Under the pieces are notes generated by a model. It saw only the letters and a program-made list of their open reading frames with translations, did not search any database and was not told where the DNA came from. The position numbers and the translations under genes are program-made. A DNA stretch of 64,000 bases. Source: Hydrogenovibrio marinus (lineage in GTDB: Bacteria; Pseudomonadota; Gammaproteobacteria; Thiomicrospirales; Thiomicrospiraceae). The DNA is taken from the NCBI RefSeq assembly GCF_013340845.1, contig NZ_AP020335.1:2108001-2172000 (forward strand), read 5' to 3'. Shown piece by piece: positions 1 through 9,571 of this stretch; within the stretch, counting starts at the first letter, position 1, and each line of letters begins with the position of its first letter.

Positions 1-1
1 T

Positions 2-748
2 CAATCGGAACGCACCATTGATTTCGGCTTCAGCAAAGTGCCTCTTGAGGAAAAGGTCAAACACGTCAAAGGCGTGTTCGACTCTGTTGCTGAGAACTAT
101 GATTTGATGAACGATGTCATGTCTTTCGGCATCCATCGCCTGTGGAAAAAACATACAATTGAACTGAGTGGCATCCGCCCAGGCCAAACCGTTTTAGACT
201 TGGCTGGCGGCACAGGTGACCTCACCAAAGCCTTCGCAAAACGTGTCGGCAAAACCGGCAAAGTTGTCCTGGCAGATATCAACGAAAACATGGTTCGTGT
301 CGGTCGTGATCGCCTAACCAACGAAGGCATTATCGGCAATGTCGAATATGCCATCACCAATGCTGAATCCTTGACTTTTCCAGACAACACATTCGACCTT
401 GTCACTATGGCTTTTGGCCTACGTAACGTCACCAACAAAGATAAAGCTCTCGCTGAGATCTACCGCGTGCTAAAGCCCGGCGGACAAATGATGGTGTTGG
501 AGTTTTCTAAAGTCACACAACCGATGATGGCAAAAGCTTACGACTTCTATTCCTTCAACATTCTGCCAAAAATGGGCAAATGGATCGCCAAGGATGAAGC
601 CAGTTACCAATATCTTGCCGAGTCCATTCGCATGCACCCGGATCAGGAAACCTTAAAACAAATGATGCTGGATGCCGGCTTCGATAAAGCTGAATACTTG
701 AACATGAGTGAAGGTATTGTCGCACTCCATCGCGGCTGGAAATATTGA
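2..748 (+). CDS. ubiE: Ubiquinone/menaquinone C-methyltransferase UbiE (5' truncated)
   Basis: SAM-dependent C-methyltransferase that methylates the benzoquinol ring in ubiquinone synthesis (and demethylmenaquinol where present). The reading frame is open to the window edge: residues before the GTG at 38 ([10 protein letters not shown]) match the usual UbiE N-terminus, so the true start lies upstream and GTG 38 is not the start. SAM-binding motif I is visible as [12 protein letters not shown], followed by LADINENM and a C-terminal [11 protein letters not shown] typical of UbiE. It is followed 13 bp later by ubiJ and then ubiB, the same order as in Escherichia coli, so an operon is very likely. 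Confidence 0.96.
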   Translation, partial: QSERTIDFGFSKVPLEEKVKHVKGVFDSVAENYDLMNDVMSFGIHRLWKKHTIELSGIRPGQTVLDLAGGTGDLTKAFAKRVGKTGKVVLADINENMVRVGRDRLTNEGIIGNVEYAITNAESLTFPDNTFDLVTMAFGLRNVTNKDKALAEIYRVLKPGGQMMVLEFSKVTQPMMAKAYDFYSFNILPKMGKWIAKDEASYQYLAESIRMHPDQETLKQMMLDAGFDKAEYLNMSEGIVALHRGWKY

Positions 749-761
749 AGAGGTCACACAC

Positions 762-1415
762 ATGAGCACGGAAAATCTGCAGGACAATACTCAAGGTATC
801 GATACCACGCAGCAATGGACATCAACCACACTTGCCAAAATTTTTGAAACCATCTTGAATCAATCGGTAGCCATGGATGAAATGCAGGGCATCGGCTTTC
901 AAATGCTGGATGAAAAAGTTATCCAACTAACTTTTACCGACTTGAAGTTAACCTTCTTTATCATTTACCAGCTGGATGCCGCCAAAAATGAAAAATCTAC
1001 CAGGTTGGGGCACTTCACCGTGCAGGCTCATTTGATGGGCAGTGCTGATACGCATATCAAAACAACCTTGACCGACTGGCTACGCCGCAACACTGAAACC
1101 GAAAGCCCTCTTGGCTCCGCTTTCCTAGCTGCTCTTTATACAATCGACATTGACTGGGAAGAGCAACTTTCCCATTTCACCGGAGACTTCATTGCTTTCA
1201 ATATCAGCCAAACCGCACGCAGCACCAAGCAAAACTTCAAAGCGGCAAAGCAGAAAGCCGGCGTCACGCTGAAAGAATACCTACAATTTGAAATCAACCT
1301 TCTGCCGACCAAACTACAGGTAGCTCACTTCAATCAAGAAGTGGAAGATCTTGCCGATGAAGTTGATGCCCTGGCCGCACGAGTCGATGCGCTAACCCAC
1401 TCAACCCCAAAATAA
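762..1415 (+). CDS. ubiJ: Ubiquinone biosynthesis accessory factor UbiJ (SCP2 domain)
   Basis: Lipid-binding accessory protein of the soluble Ubi complex, recognised by its position between ubiE and ubiB, an SCP2-like N-terminal domain (about residues 20-120) and a C-terminal heptad coiled coil (EVEDLADEVDALAARVDAL) expected for UbiJ. I chose ATG 762 because GAAGAGG lies just upstream; an upstream in-frame ATG at 708 lies inside ubiE. About 217 residues, normal for the family. A copy of the 19-bp dispersed repeat is embedded at 992-1010 and encodes a segment around KSTRLG, probably a loop. Confidence 0.9.
   Translation: MSTENLQDNTQGIDTTQQWTSTTLAKIFETILNQSVAMDEMQGIGFQMLDEKVIQLTFTDLKLTFFIIYQLDAAKNEKSTRLGHFTVQAHLMGSADTHIKTTLTDWLRRNTETESPLGSAFLAALYTIDIDWEEQLSHFTGDFIAFNISQTARSTKQNFKAAKQKAGVTLKEYLQFEINLLPTKLQVAHFNQEVEDLADEVDALAARVDALTHSTPK
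992..1010 (+). repeat. 19-bp dispersed repeat, single copy inside ubiJ
   Basis: Exact match to consensus AAAATCTRCCAGGTTGGGG with R=A. It is read in the ubiJ frame as E-K-S-T-R-L-G. No partner copy is nearby. Confidence 0.85.
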
Positions 1416-1424
1416 ACTTTTCGT

Positions 1425-3065
1425 ATGCTTTCTTTTATCAAAACACCTTTCAAGCAGTTCAAAAGACTGATTAAAATCAATCGCGTCTTAACCTATTACC
1501 GTATAGATCATTTACTGTTTGCCAACACGAAATACGAATGGTTCACGCTCATCAACGGCATCCTTCCTTGGAACTGGCGCTCACGTTCCAAAGTCTCCAG
1601 AGGCGAACGCATTCGCCTCGCCTTGGAAGAATTAGGGCCAATTTTCATCAAATTCGGGCAAGCCCTTTCCACGCGTAAGGATCTGTTACCGGAAGATATT
1701 TCCGTCGAGTTGCGAAAACTACAAGATGACTGTCCTCCTTTTGATGAACAACACTCTATTGAAATCATCGAAAAAGGGTTAAAACGCTCTATTTCGGAAG
1801 CCTATGCAAGCTTTGACCCAGTGCCGATGGCATCCGCCTCTATTGCTCAAGTGCATGCCGCCACGTTAATGGATGGTACTGAAGTGGTTGTTAAGGTCGT
1901 ACGCCCTGATATCAAACCGGTTATCGAACAGGATGTCTCGATTTTGCGTTCCTTAGCACAACTACTGGAAGCTGCCATTAAGGAATCGCGTCGCCTACAC
2001 CCAACGGAAGTGGTTGCCGAGTTTGAAAAAACATTACTTGATGAACTCGATATGATGCGTGAAGCATCAAATGCTGCACAATTGCGCCGCAACTTCGAGA
2101 ACTCCGAATTACTTTATGTTCCGGAAATCTACTGGTCACATACTAACGATCATGTCATGACCATGGAACGTATCTACGGTATCCGCATTTCCGATACCGA
2201 CAAATTAATTGAAGCAGGTGTCGACTTAACCGACTTGTCCGCAAAAGGCGTCACCATTTTCTTCACCCAGGTTTTCAAACACAACTTCTTCCATGCGGAT
2301 ATGCATCCTGGGAACATCTTCGTGTTACCGGACGGCCGTTATGCGGCTATCGACTTCGGTATCATGGGCACACTCACCCCCGAAGACCAGCGTTATCTAG
2401 CCGAGAACTTCCTGGCATTTTTCAATCGCGATTACCTTCGCGTTTCCGAACTGCACATTGAGTCTGAATGGGTGCCGAGAGATACTCGTGTCAATGAACT
2501 TGAGTCCGCCATTCGCTCAGTCTGCGAACCGATTTGGGACAGACCTTTGAAAGAAATTTCATTCGGTTTGTTCTTGATGCGTCTATTCCAAACCGCTCGA
2601 CGCTTCGGCATGGAAGTTCAGCCACAGTTGGTATTGCTACAAAAGACACTATTGAATATCGAAGGTCTTGGTCGTCAATTAGATGATGAACTGGATTTGT
2701 GGGACACCGCTAAACCTTTCTTGGAAGACTGGATGCAAGAGCGCGTTGGCCTCAAAAGCCTTATCAAAAACACCAAAGCCAATCTTCCTTACTGGATTGA
2801 GCAAGCACCGACCCTTCCTGGGTTACTGCATGCCAGCTTAAGTAAGCTTGCTCACGCCGACTTCCAGCAAACCGCCGAAAAGCTTGAAAAAGTACAACAA
2901 CAAATGGAAAAACAGCGCAAAGCAGAGCACCGCCGCTGGATAGGATTATTGTTGGTTGGCGCAGCAGCTTTTATCCCTACCTTAGATCTCCCTTCGTTTT
3001 TACACGAAGACTGGTTTAGAGCCATTATTGCCCTAACTGGGGTTTATCTTATTATAAAAAAATAA
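1425..3065 (+). CDS. ubiB: UbiB, ABC1/ADCK-family kinase-like ubiquinone synthesis protein
   Basis: Membrane-anchored atypical kinase/ATPase needed for ubiquinone synthesis. The sequence has the family's KxGQ-type segment (IKFGQALSTR, about residues 75-85), the ATP-site Lys region (VVVKVVRPDI), the catalytic FHADMHPGNIF loop and AIDFGIMGTLT in place of a DFG motif. Two C-terminal hydrophobic segments (about residues 500-545) anchor it in the membrane. Length 546 aa is typical. It begins 9 bp after ubiJ; the Shine-Dalgarno is weak, which fits translational coupling. Confidence 0.96.
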   Translation: MLSFIKTPFKQFKRLIKINRVLTYYRIDHLLFANTKYEWFTLINGILPWNWRSRSKVSRGERIRLALEELGPIFIKFGQALSTRKDLLPEDISVELRKLQDDCPPFDEQHSIEIIEKGLKRSISEAYASFDPVPMASASIAQVHAATLMDGTEVVVKVVRPDIKPVIEQDVSILRSLAQLLEAAIKESRRLHPTEVVAEFEKTLLDELDMMREASNAAQLRRNFENSELLYVPEIYWSHTNDHVMTMERIYGIRISDTDKLIEAGVDLTDLSAKGVTIFFTQVFKHNFFHADMHPGNIFVLPDGRYAAIDFGIMGTLTPEDQRYLAENFLAFFNRDYLRVSELHIESEWVPRDTRVNELESAIRSVCEPIWDRPLKEISFGLFLMRLFQTARRFGMEVQPQLVLLQKTLLNIEGLGRQLDDELDLWDTAKPFLEDWMQERVGLKSLIKNTKANLPYWIEQAPTLPGLLHASLSKLAHADFQQTAEKLEKVQQQMEKQRKAEHRRWIGLLLVGAAAFIPTLDLPSFLHEDWFRAIIALTGVYLIIKK

Positions 3066-3247
3066 CATCCACGCACTGCTCCCTACAGGGTAGAAAACCC
3101 AAAGAACTCGTAGTAGGATTGTCTTATAAGAGTGAAAATATTCACCAATACAAAAAAGCAACAGGAAATGCTTAGAGCTTAAATAATTGCACTTAATTAA
3201 GCTGATGGTTCACGGATTTTGAACCTTTTTGACAGAGGATACAGACA

Positions 3248-6010
3248 TTGCTGCCCAAAATTGTACGATCTCGTTTAGCAAACAAGATTTATATGCCCGT
3301 TTTGCTAACGATTTTTATTGGTTTGTTGGTCATTATTATCAACTCGTTCTATACCCTAACCAATATTACCGATATTAAATACCAGGAAATCCGTAAGACC
3401 TACCAAAATTATTTAAAGCGAGCATACGAAAGCAAAGCATCCGTTGCGCTAACAAATGCCATCTCCCTCTCTCAAAACCCAATCATCATTCATGCATTAG
3501 AAACCGGCCAACGAGATGATGCGCTGAAGTTGCTTCAACACATTTCCAGTAGCCTAGGCGACTATTCCTCGTTTAAAAATATCCGTATTCATGTCCACAC
3601 TGCTAACTTAAAAAGTTTTATTCGCAGTTGGCGTCCTAACGATTATGGCGATGACCTCAGTGGTTTTAGGGATTCTTTAATCTATGTTAAACAAAACCAA
3701 CAACCATTCGTCGTAAGCGAGATTGGCCGAGCAGGTCTTCTACTAAGGGGAATCTCGCCTGTTTTGAGCAATGGAAAATATTTAGGTTCGATAGAGTTTG
3801 CAACCGGCTATGAAAATATCGGTCGCTCACTACAGCAAGACTATGGCTTGGATTTTGTTGTTTTGGCAGCACCATCGGACAGTAAAAGCTTCAAACGCTT
3901 CCACCACTCAAAAGCAATTGGCGACCGGTATCTCGCCATGGACGAATCTGCGGTTGAACCAGAACTTCTCAAGGCACTAAAAGGATTCCAATCCATTGAT
4001 ATCCGAAAAACCGGGATGATGATTCGCAACAACCTTTTCCTAACCTCTATTCCGATTAAGAACTTGGATAACAATGTCATCGGCTGCCTCATGGTTGGCG
4101 ACAAAATGTCGCACATCACCGCCATTGTTGGTGAAACTCGCCGTTCTATGATTATTCAAATTCTTTTTATGGCACTCATTGATTTGCTCATCCTGCTATC
4201 ACTGACTTGGATGATTAAACGCAATGTTATCGCACCTATCATGGAACTTTCAGAAGACGTCAAAAGCTTTTCCAAAAATATCGGACGACACCTTCCTACC
4301 ACCTCTGCTAATGAAAACCTATTGATGCGGCGAGATGAATTAGGCGGCATTGCCCGAGCGTTCAATAAATCTGCAAAACATATCCTCTATTTGTTTAAAA
4401 AAGTCGGCGAGTCCCAAAAGGTACAAGATGAATACTTGAAGGCAGTCTATGCAGGAAGCATCGTATCCAAAGGGGATCTCGAAGGAAACATCACTTTTGT
4501 AAATGATGAACTCTGTAAAGCGACAGGCTACTCGTCCGAAGAACTCATTGGCCAACCTCACAGCATTTTAAGAGAACCTTCCACACCTAAAAGTACATTC
4601 CGACAAATGTGGCAAATCATCACTACAGGTCATATATGGCATGGCCTCCTGAAAAACAAAAGAAAAGACGGCAGTGTATTTTATGCAAACACCACGATCG
4701 TTCCTATCCTGACTCAAGATGGTGAAATCAGTGAATACATCGCTTTGCGCTATGACGTGTCCGAATTGGTGAACAGCCAACGACAATTACGGAAATCTCT
4801 TCTAAGCGATACCCTGACACAACTCGATAACCGTTTTAAGTTACTGGATGACATCAAAAAAGATGACCCTAAGTTCATGGCGATTTTTGATATCCGGGCT
4901 TTTAAAGAATTAAACGACTTCTACGGTTATGAAATCGGCGACAGAATACTCACCTCTTTTTCAAAATATCTGTTCGATCAAGTGAAAAACAGTTCCTGTA
5001 GCGTCTACAGGCTTCAAGGGGATGAGTTCGCACTGGTCAGCTTTTCCAAAGAGCAGTCACTTGATGATTTCATAGACCGCGTCAAAGTCATGCAGTACGG
5101 TACAAATAACCAAATGATTTCAGTTGATGACCATAAAATCATTATTGACCTAACAATCGGTGTGGCTCAGAAACATGAAGACCTGCTGTTTGAAGCTGCA
5201 CTAGCACACAAGAATGCTAAAAGACGCAACAAAACCATGGTGATATTTGAAGAGAATCACAAACAACTGCAAGAACAGCAAAACAATATTGAATGGGTTA
5301 AAAAGCTGAAAACCGCTATCTTGGATAACCGAATCAAATCGTTCTACCAACCCATCGTCAATAACAAAACGGGACAAATCGACAAGCATGAATCTTTGGT
5401 ACGGTTCAAAACACCCGAAGGAGAGCTCATTGGGCCATTCATGTTCCTAGATATCGCCAAAAGGGCGCGACTGTATACCGCTACCACCCAAATCATGATT
5501 CAGCACGTATTTGCTACCTTGGCGAGATATCAAGGAGATTTCAGCATCAACCTCAGTATGGAAGACATTCACACACCGGAGATTCTGGAGTTTTTAATTG
5601 AAAAACTGGAAATGGAACCACAATTTGGATCGCGTTTGGTTTTAGAGATTGTCGAGTCGGAAAGTATCCAAAGCTTTGATATGGTTGAAAGCTTCATCAA
5701 CACTATGCGTACTTATGGGTGCCAAGTGGCTGTTGACGATTTCGGGACAGGATATTCGAACTTTGAATTTCTATTAAACTTGCATCCGGACTACATCAAG
5801 ATTGACGGCAGTCTGATTAAAAATCTTCCTCAAGACCAAAAAGCACATGCCATTGTTGAAAGCATCGTCAGCTTTGCCAAGAAGAATGGTATTAAAACCA
5901 TTGCAGAATTCGTGCATTCCGAGGAGGTTTATCAAGCGGTCAAAGAACTGGGAATTGACTATTCTCAAGGATATCTTTTAGGCAAGCCTGAAGCGGAGCC
6001 AAAAGCATAG
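3248..6010 (+). CDS. Membrane Cache-HAMP-PAS-GGDEF-EAL cyclic-di-GMP protein
   Basis: Probable sensor controlling cyclic-di-GMP. Domains in order: TM helix about 15-37, periplasmic double-Cache-like region about 40-295, TM helix about 298-322, HAMP about 323-380, PAS about 395-510, GGDEF about 520-665 and EAL about 675-915. The GGDEF signature is altered to RLQGDEF, so the first Gly is Gln and cyclase activity is doubtful. The EAL domain keeps most catalytic residues in variant form (ESL, NLSMED, LEIVES, DDFGTGYS, YIKIDG, IAEF), so phosphodiesterase activity is plausible. I infer a TTG start with GAGG about 9 bp upstream; the first in-frame ATG would cut into the first TM helix. Confidence 0.88.
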   Translation: MLPKIVRSRLANKIYMPVLLTIFIGLLVIIINSFYTLTNITDIKYQEIRKTYQNYLKRAYESKASVALTNAISLSQNPIIIHALETGQRDDALKLLQHISSSLGDYSSFKNIRIHVHTANLKSFIRSWRPNDYGDDLSGFRDSLIYVKQNQQPFVVSEIGRAGLLLRGISPVLSNGKYLGSIEFATGYENIGRSLQQDYGLDFVVLAAPSDSKSFKRFHHSKAIGDRYLAMDESAVEPELLKALKGFQSIDIRKTGMMIRNNLFLTSIPIKNLDNNVIGCLMVGDKMSHITAIVGETRRSMIIQILFMALIDLLILLSLTWMIKRNVIAPIMELSEDVKSFSKNIGRHLPTTSANENLLMRRDELGGIARAFNKSAKHILYLFKKVGESQKVQDEYLKAVYAGSIVSKGDLEGNITFVNDELCKATGYSSEELIGQPHSILREPSTPKSTFRQMWQIITTGHIWHGLLKNKRKDGSVFYANTTIVPILTQDGEISEYIALRYDVSELVNSQRQLRKSLLSDTLTQLDNRFKLLDDIKKDDPKFMAIFDIRAFKELNDFYGYEIGDRILTSFSKYLFDQVKNSSCSVYRLQGDEFALVSFSKEQSLDDFIDRVKVMQYGTNNQMISVDDHKIIIDLTIGVAQKHEDLLFEAALAHKNAKRRNKTMVIFEENHKQLQEQQNNIEWVKKLKTAILDNRIKSFYQPIVNNKTGQIDKHESLVRFKTPEGELIGPFMFLDIAKRARLYTATTQIMIQHVFATLARYQGDFSINLSMEDIHTPEILEFLIEKLEMEPQFGSRLVLEIVESESIQSFDMVESFINTMRTYGCQVAVDDFGTGYSNFEFLLNLHPDYIKIDGSLIKNLPQDQKAHAIVESIVSFAKKNGIKTIAEFVHSEEVYQAVKELGIDYSQGYLLGKPEAEPKA

Positions 6011-6039
6011 TAAAGCCGAAAGGCATTCTAGGCGGAAAA

Positions 6040-6116
6040 TGGCGCGCCCAAGAAGATTCGAACTCCCGGCCTTTCCCTCCGGAGGGGAACGCTCTATCCA
6101 GCTGAGCTATGGGCGC
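6040..6116 (-). tRNA. tRNA-Arg (anticodon CCG)
   Basis: The minus strand folds as a complete cloverleaf: acceptor GCGCCCA/TGGGCGC, D-arm GCTC/GAGC, anticodon stem TTCCC/GGGAA with loop CTCCGGA, T-arm GGGAG-TTCGAAT-CTTCT with two G-U pairs, discriminator G and an encoded CCA. The anticodon CCG (plus-strand positions 6080-6082) reads the Arg codon CGG. No variable-arm expansion. Confidence 0.97.
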
Positions 6117-6243
6117 TTAGTAAAAGCGAAGCTATTATAAAAGATTCAGGTCCAGGATTGGAAATGAATCCCTAGCCACCATCATAATTACTTTTAAACC
6201 TTAACCTTGCTAAACAGTTAAAACCTAAACTTCTGAACGTTGA

Positions 6244-7788
6244 TTAACCATTAGACTGAACACCCTCTTTGCTACGACGAATGATAAGCAAGAGTGGCAT
6301 CAATACCACAAAGCTCATCATCACCACCCAAAAAGTATCCATAAAGGCGACCATCAACGCTTGACGATTTAATTCATCCGCCAATTTTTGTACTGCCGGT
6401 TGCAGGTTGGATAAGCTCATACCTTGCAGCGCTAACCAACGACTTACCTCTGGATTTTCCGGTACGATATGCGCGCTTAACCCCTGTTGACTCATTCTGT
6501 CGGCATGGTTCAAAACCGTAATCACAATCGAAATTCCCACCGAGCTCCCCAGTGTTCTTGAGAGATTGTAGATGCCCGCTGCCTGACTGGTCTCCGCTTT
6601 GGGTAGCGTTTCATAGGCAAGTGTCGATAAGGGGACAAAAATCATCCCCATTCCCAAGCCTTGGACAATACTCGGAATAATGAAATCAATTTCCGCCGCA
6701 TTCAAACTGACCGTGGTGAACAAATAGGTACCGCTGGAGGCAAATAGAAAACCCGCCAAAATAATCAAGCGCAAATCTACTTTGTGAATAAAACGCGAAA
6801 TAGCAAACATCCCCACTGCCGAGGCAATGCCTCTCGGCGCCATTACCAACCCTGCGGTTTGTGCGTTGTAGCCGAATAAGTTCTCTAACATCAGCGGTTG
6901 CAGGGCAATGGTACCGAACAATCCCAAACCGAAGGTAAACATCATAAAACAGGATGTGGCCAGATTCCGGTCTTTGAGAAGTGCCAAGTTGACGATACTA
7001 TTCTCTCGCCCCCAGGAGCGCAAAATAAAGGCGATTATCGCTAGAAAACTGATGACTGACAGCAAAAGAATAAATGAAGAATCAAACCAGTTTTCCTGGT
7101 TACCTCTGTCCAACATCAACTGGAATGAACCAATTCCCAACGCCATGAAAAACGCCCCAAACCAATCTGCCGTCACTTTATGTGCAGGTTCGAACTCAAG
7201 CAGCACCCACACCATGATTACATTAATGATTCCGACAGGAAGGTTCATATAGAACACCCAGCGCCAATTCAGGTGTTCGGTAATAAAGCCACCGAGTGTC
7301 GGGCCAAGGACTGGCGCGATCATAATCCCTACTCCCCAGAGAGCCATCGCTTTACCGCGCTCTTTCTTGGGAAAAGTATCGACCATAATGGATTGAGACA
7401 TGGGCACAACAGGTGCACCGAAAAAGCCTTGAAGCAATCGGAACACGACCATTTCCGCCAAGCTGTCGGCCTGCCCACACAAGGCTGAAGTCACCAGGAA
7501 TCCAACAATACTGATCAGCATCAGTCGCTTTCGCCCAAACATCCTGACGAAAAACCCAGTGACAGGAATCATAATGGCTTCAATAACGATATAGCTCGTC
7601 AGTACCCAAGTGATTTGTTCGGAGGTGGCGCCCAGCGCCCCCATCATATCGGGCAGAGTGACGTTGACGATGGTCATATCCAAGATGACCATAATGGTCG
7701 TCAACATAACCGTAATCGAAATCAGACCTTTCGATACGCCGGGCTTGGCAACGCCCCCTACTATGACTTGAGCCTGTGCATTGCTCAT
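6244..7788 (-). CDS. emrB: DHA2-family (EmrB-like) MFS multidrug efflux permease
   Basis: Inner-membrane proton-driven drug exporter of the 14-TM DHA2 family. It carries the family's motif C region (GPTLGGFITEHLNWRWVFYMN) and opens with the usual MLTTIMVILDMTIVNVTLPDM TM1. Length 514 aa is normal for EmrB. It lies 16 bp downstream of the EmrA-like adaptor, so the two are co-transcribed and should form a tripartite pump with a TolC-type channel that is not in this window. No adjacent regulator is visible; the substrate cannot be read from sequence. Confidence 0.92.
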   Translation of the reverse strand: MSNAQAQVIVGGVAKPGVSKGLISITVMLTTIMVILDMTIVNVTLPDMMGALGATSEQITWVLTSYIVIEAIMIPVTGFFVRMFGRKRLMLISIVGFLVTSALCGQADSLAEMVVFRLLQGFFGAPVVPMSQSIMVDTFPKKERGKAMALWGVGIMIAPVLGPTLGGFITEHLNWRWVFYMNLPVGIINVIMVWVLLEFEPAHKVTADWFGAFFMALGIGSFQLMLDRGNQENWFDSSFILLLSVISFLAIIAFILRSWGRENSIVNLALLKDRNLATSCFMMFTFGLGLFGTIALQPLMLENLFGYNAQTAGLVMAPRGIASAVGMFAISRFIHKVDLRLIILAGFLFASSGTYLFTTVSLNAAEIDFIIPSIVQGLGMGMIFVPLSTLAYETLPKAETSQAAGIYNLSRTLGSSVGISIVITVLNHADRMSQQGLSAHIVPENPEVSRWLALQGMSLSNLQPAVQKLADELNRQALMVAFMDTFWVVMMSFVVLMPLLLIIRRSKEGVQSNG

Positions 7789-7804
7789 AAGGATGTGTCC
7801 GTGA

Positions 7805-8794
7805 TTATTGCGTTGTGTCTATGGTTACATCGACACTGGCACCAATACGAAGTTTTTGAAGCCATTCATCACTCAGCGTCTCGGTATGCAGGTGCACACG
7901 TACTGGAAAACGCTGGGTCACTTTTACCCAGTTTCCGGTTGCGTTCTGTGAGGGAATTAAAGAAAAAGCGACGCCACTTGCCGGACTGATCGACTCGACC
8001 GTACCTTCAAAACTGTGTCCAGGATACATGTCCAATTGTAACACTGCTTTTTGATTCGGATGAATTCGCAGCAAATCCGTTTCTTTGAAGTTCGCAGCAA
8101 CCCAAAACGCATTATTTTCAACCATCGGGAACAGTTTCTCGCCAACTGAGACATATTGTCCCGGCTGCACCGTTACTTCACCCAGTAAGCCATCAGTAGG
8201 CGCTTTGATTTCGGTATAAGACAAGTTCAACTTGGCTTTGTTAATCGCAACCTGAGCTGCTTCAATTTGCGCAGCGGCTTGTTGCAAACGTGCTTGAGCC
8301 GAATTAATTTCCGACTCGGCGGCATCATACTTAGCGGCGGCTTCTTTCAATTTGTAAAGACTGTCATCAGACTGTTGTTGTGAGGCCAAACCTTTCTTAC
8401 TAAGCGATTTAACACGTTTGTAATCTATTTCCTGAAAGTTCTTAACATTCAAAGCGTCTCTGGCTTGCGCACGTGCAGTTTTTTCGTCCGCAGTTGCTGA
8501 AATTGCCTGCGTCTTCGCCAAGGTCAATTGCGCTTGCGCCTGTGCTAATGCCAATGAAAAATTGCTTGAGTCAATGTGCACCAGCACTTGCCCTTTATGG
8601 ACACTTTGGTATGACTGAACCAAAACTTTAGCAACCTGTCCCTCTACCTGAGGACTTAAGTAGACGGTATTTGCTGACAAGTAAGCATCCGAAGTGGATG
8701 GATGCAAATCACGGTACTGGAACCAAAAATACCCACCAATGGCGATAGCGGCTACCAAAGCCAGAAAAAACCACAATTTCAATCGCTTCACCAT
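7805..8794 (-). CDS. emrA: HlyD/EmrA-family periplasmic adaptor subunit
   Basis: Membrane fusion protein linking the EmrB-like permease to an outer-membrane channel. One N-terminal TM helix (about 7-25), a lipoyl/barrel half (VYLSPQVEGQVAKVLV), a long coiled-coil hairpin rich in Ala/Gln (about 75-190) and the second lipoyl half (IKAPTDGLLGEVTVQPGQYV). 329 aa, somewhat short for EmrA. First gene of the emrAB pair on the minus strand; the 273 bp upstream to cspA are AT-rich and hold its promoter, but I could not assign convincing -35/-10 boxes. Confidence 0.92.
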   Translation of the reverse strand: MVKRLKLWFFLALVAAIAIGGYFWFQYRDLHPSTSDAYLSANTVYLSPQVEGQVAKVLVQSYQSVHKGQVLVHIDSSNFSLALAQAQAQLTLAKTQAISATADEKTARAQARDALNVKNFQEIDYKRVKSLSKKGLASQQQSDDSLYKLKEAAAKYDAAESEINSAQARLQQAAAQIEAAQVAINKAKLNLSYTEIKAPTDGLLGEVTVQPGQYVSVGEKLFPMVENNAFWVAANFKETDLLRIHPNQKAVLQLDMYPGHSFEGTVESISPASGVAFSLIPSQNATGNWVKVTQRFPVRVHLHTETLSDEWLQKLRIGASVDVTIDTTQ

Positions 8795-8989
8795 AGACTC
8801 AGTACCTGAATAATCCCGAATTCATTCCTTCACAGTTCAATACAAGCGCATACTACTTAAGGGCGCATCAAAAACCTGTATCATGCATTTGATAATATTC
8901 TAAGCGATAACAAATTTATTATCTTCGCTTTTAGCGCCACCAAAGCGTTTTAAGGGCAAAATTCATAAAGGATTCATTTTCTATCCTGC

Positions 8990-9019
8990 AGAAAAGACAA
9001 ACCCCGGAAGAACCGGGGT
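8990..9019 (-). terminator. Rho-independent terminator of the cold-shock gene
   Basis: Perfect stem ACCCCGG/CCGGGGT (9001-9019, 5-nt loop AAGAA). On the minus strand it is followed by TTGTCTTTTC, a U-rich tail. It lies about 50 bp after the cspA stop. Confidence 0.8.
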
Positions 9020-9067
9020 CATCAACAAAGCAGGATGCTTTGAAACTACAAATTGCAGCTGGGAGAG

Positions 9068-9277
9068 TTAGGCCGGAACAACGTTTTCCGCTTGAGGACC
9101 TTTTGCTCCTTCAACAACTTGCATCGTTACCGCCTGACCTTCAACAAGTGTCTTACGACCAGAACCCTGGATGGCTGAAAAGTGTACGAATACATCTTTC
9201 CCACCTGGTTGCTCGATAAAACCGAATCCCTTTTCGTCATTGAACCACTTAACAGTGCCTGAAACTACGTCTGACAT
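9068..9277 (-). CDS. cspA: Cold-shock domain protein (CspA family)
   Basis: Small single-stranded nucleic-acid-binding RNA chaperone, one OB fold. RNP1 (KGFGFI) and RNP2 (DVFVHF) motifs are intact, and the 69-aa length is standard. AAGGAAG precedes the ATG. The 294-bp upstream space (9278-9571), shared with hemH, could hold the long 5' leader common in csp mRNAs; I could not confirm a leader structure. CspA-family paralogues are hard to separate by sequence, so the symbol is family-level. Confidence 0.95.
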   Translation of the reverse strand: MSDVVSGTVKWFNDEKGFGFIEQPGGKDVFVHFSAIQGSGRKTLVEGQAVTMQVVEGAKGPQAENVVPA

Positions 9278-9530
9278 GCTTCTTCCTTTTACTTAACTAA
9301 TGATATTGCTTGGAATTCCTAATCGATCGAAGGTGTTCTGAGGAAATACATCCAGTCAGTCAAAACATGCCCGACACAAAATACCAAAAGGCGTATTGAC
9401 AGAAGTGACTTTGAAAAATCAGTTGTTCCGCTTAGCTTTTTAACAAAAAAGCGTTGAGGAATCAACGTAAAACAACTTTTTTACCAAATATTGCTTCCGT
9501 TAAGTGCTTTCAATGGCCGCTAGTTTTTCT

Positions 9531-9536
9531 TATGAT
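9531..9536 (+). promoter_or_regulatory. Candidate -10 box for hemH
   Basis: TATGAT lies about 35 bp before the hemH ATG. The expected -35 position (about 9508-9513, TTTCAA) is weak, so this is only a candidate. Confidence 0.35.
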
Positions 9537-9571
9537 AGTCTCTAAACATCAAATTCAGGAACCGATAAAGC

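Noticed and set aside
6040-6116. tRNA-Arg as an integration site for a mobile element
   Set aside because: No integrase, direct repeat of the tRNA 3' end or atypical gene cluster next to it.
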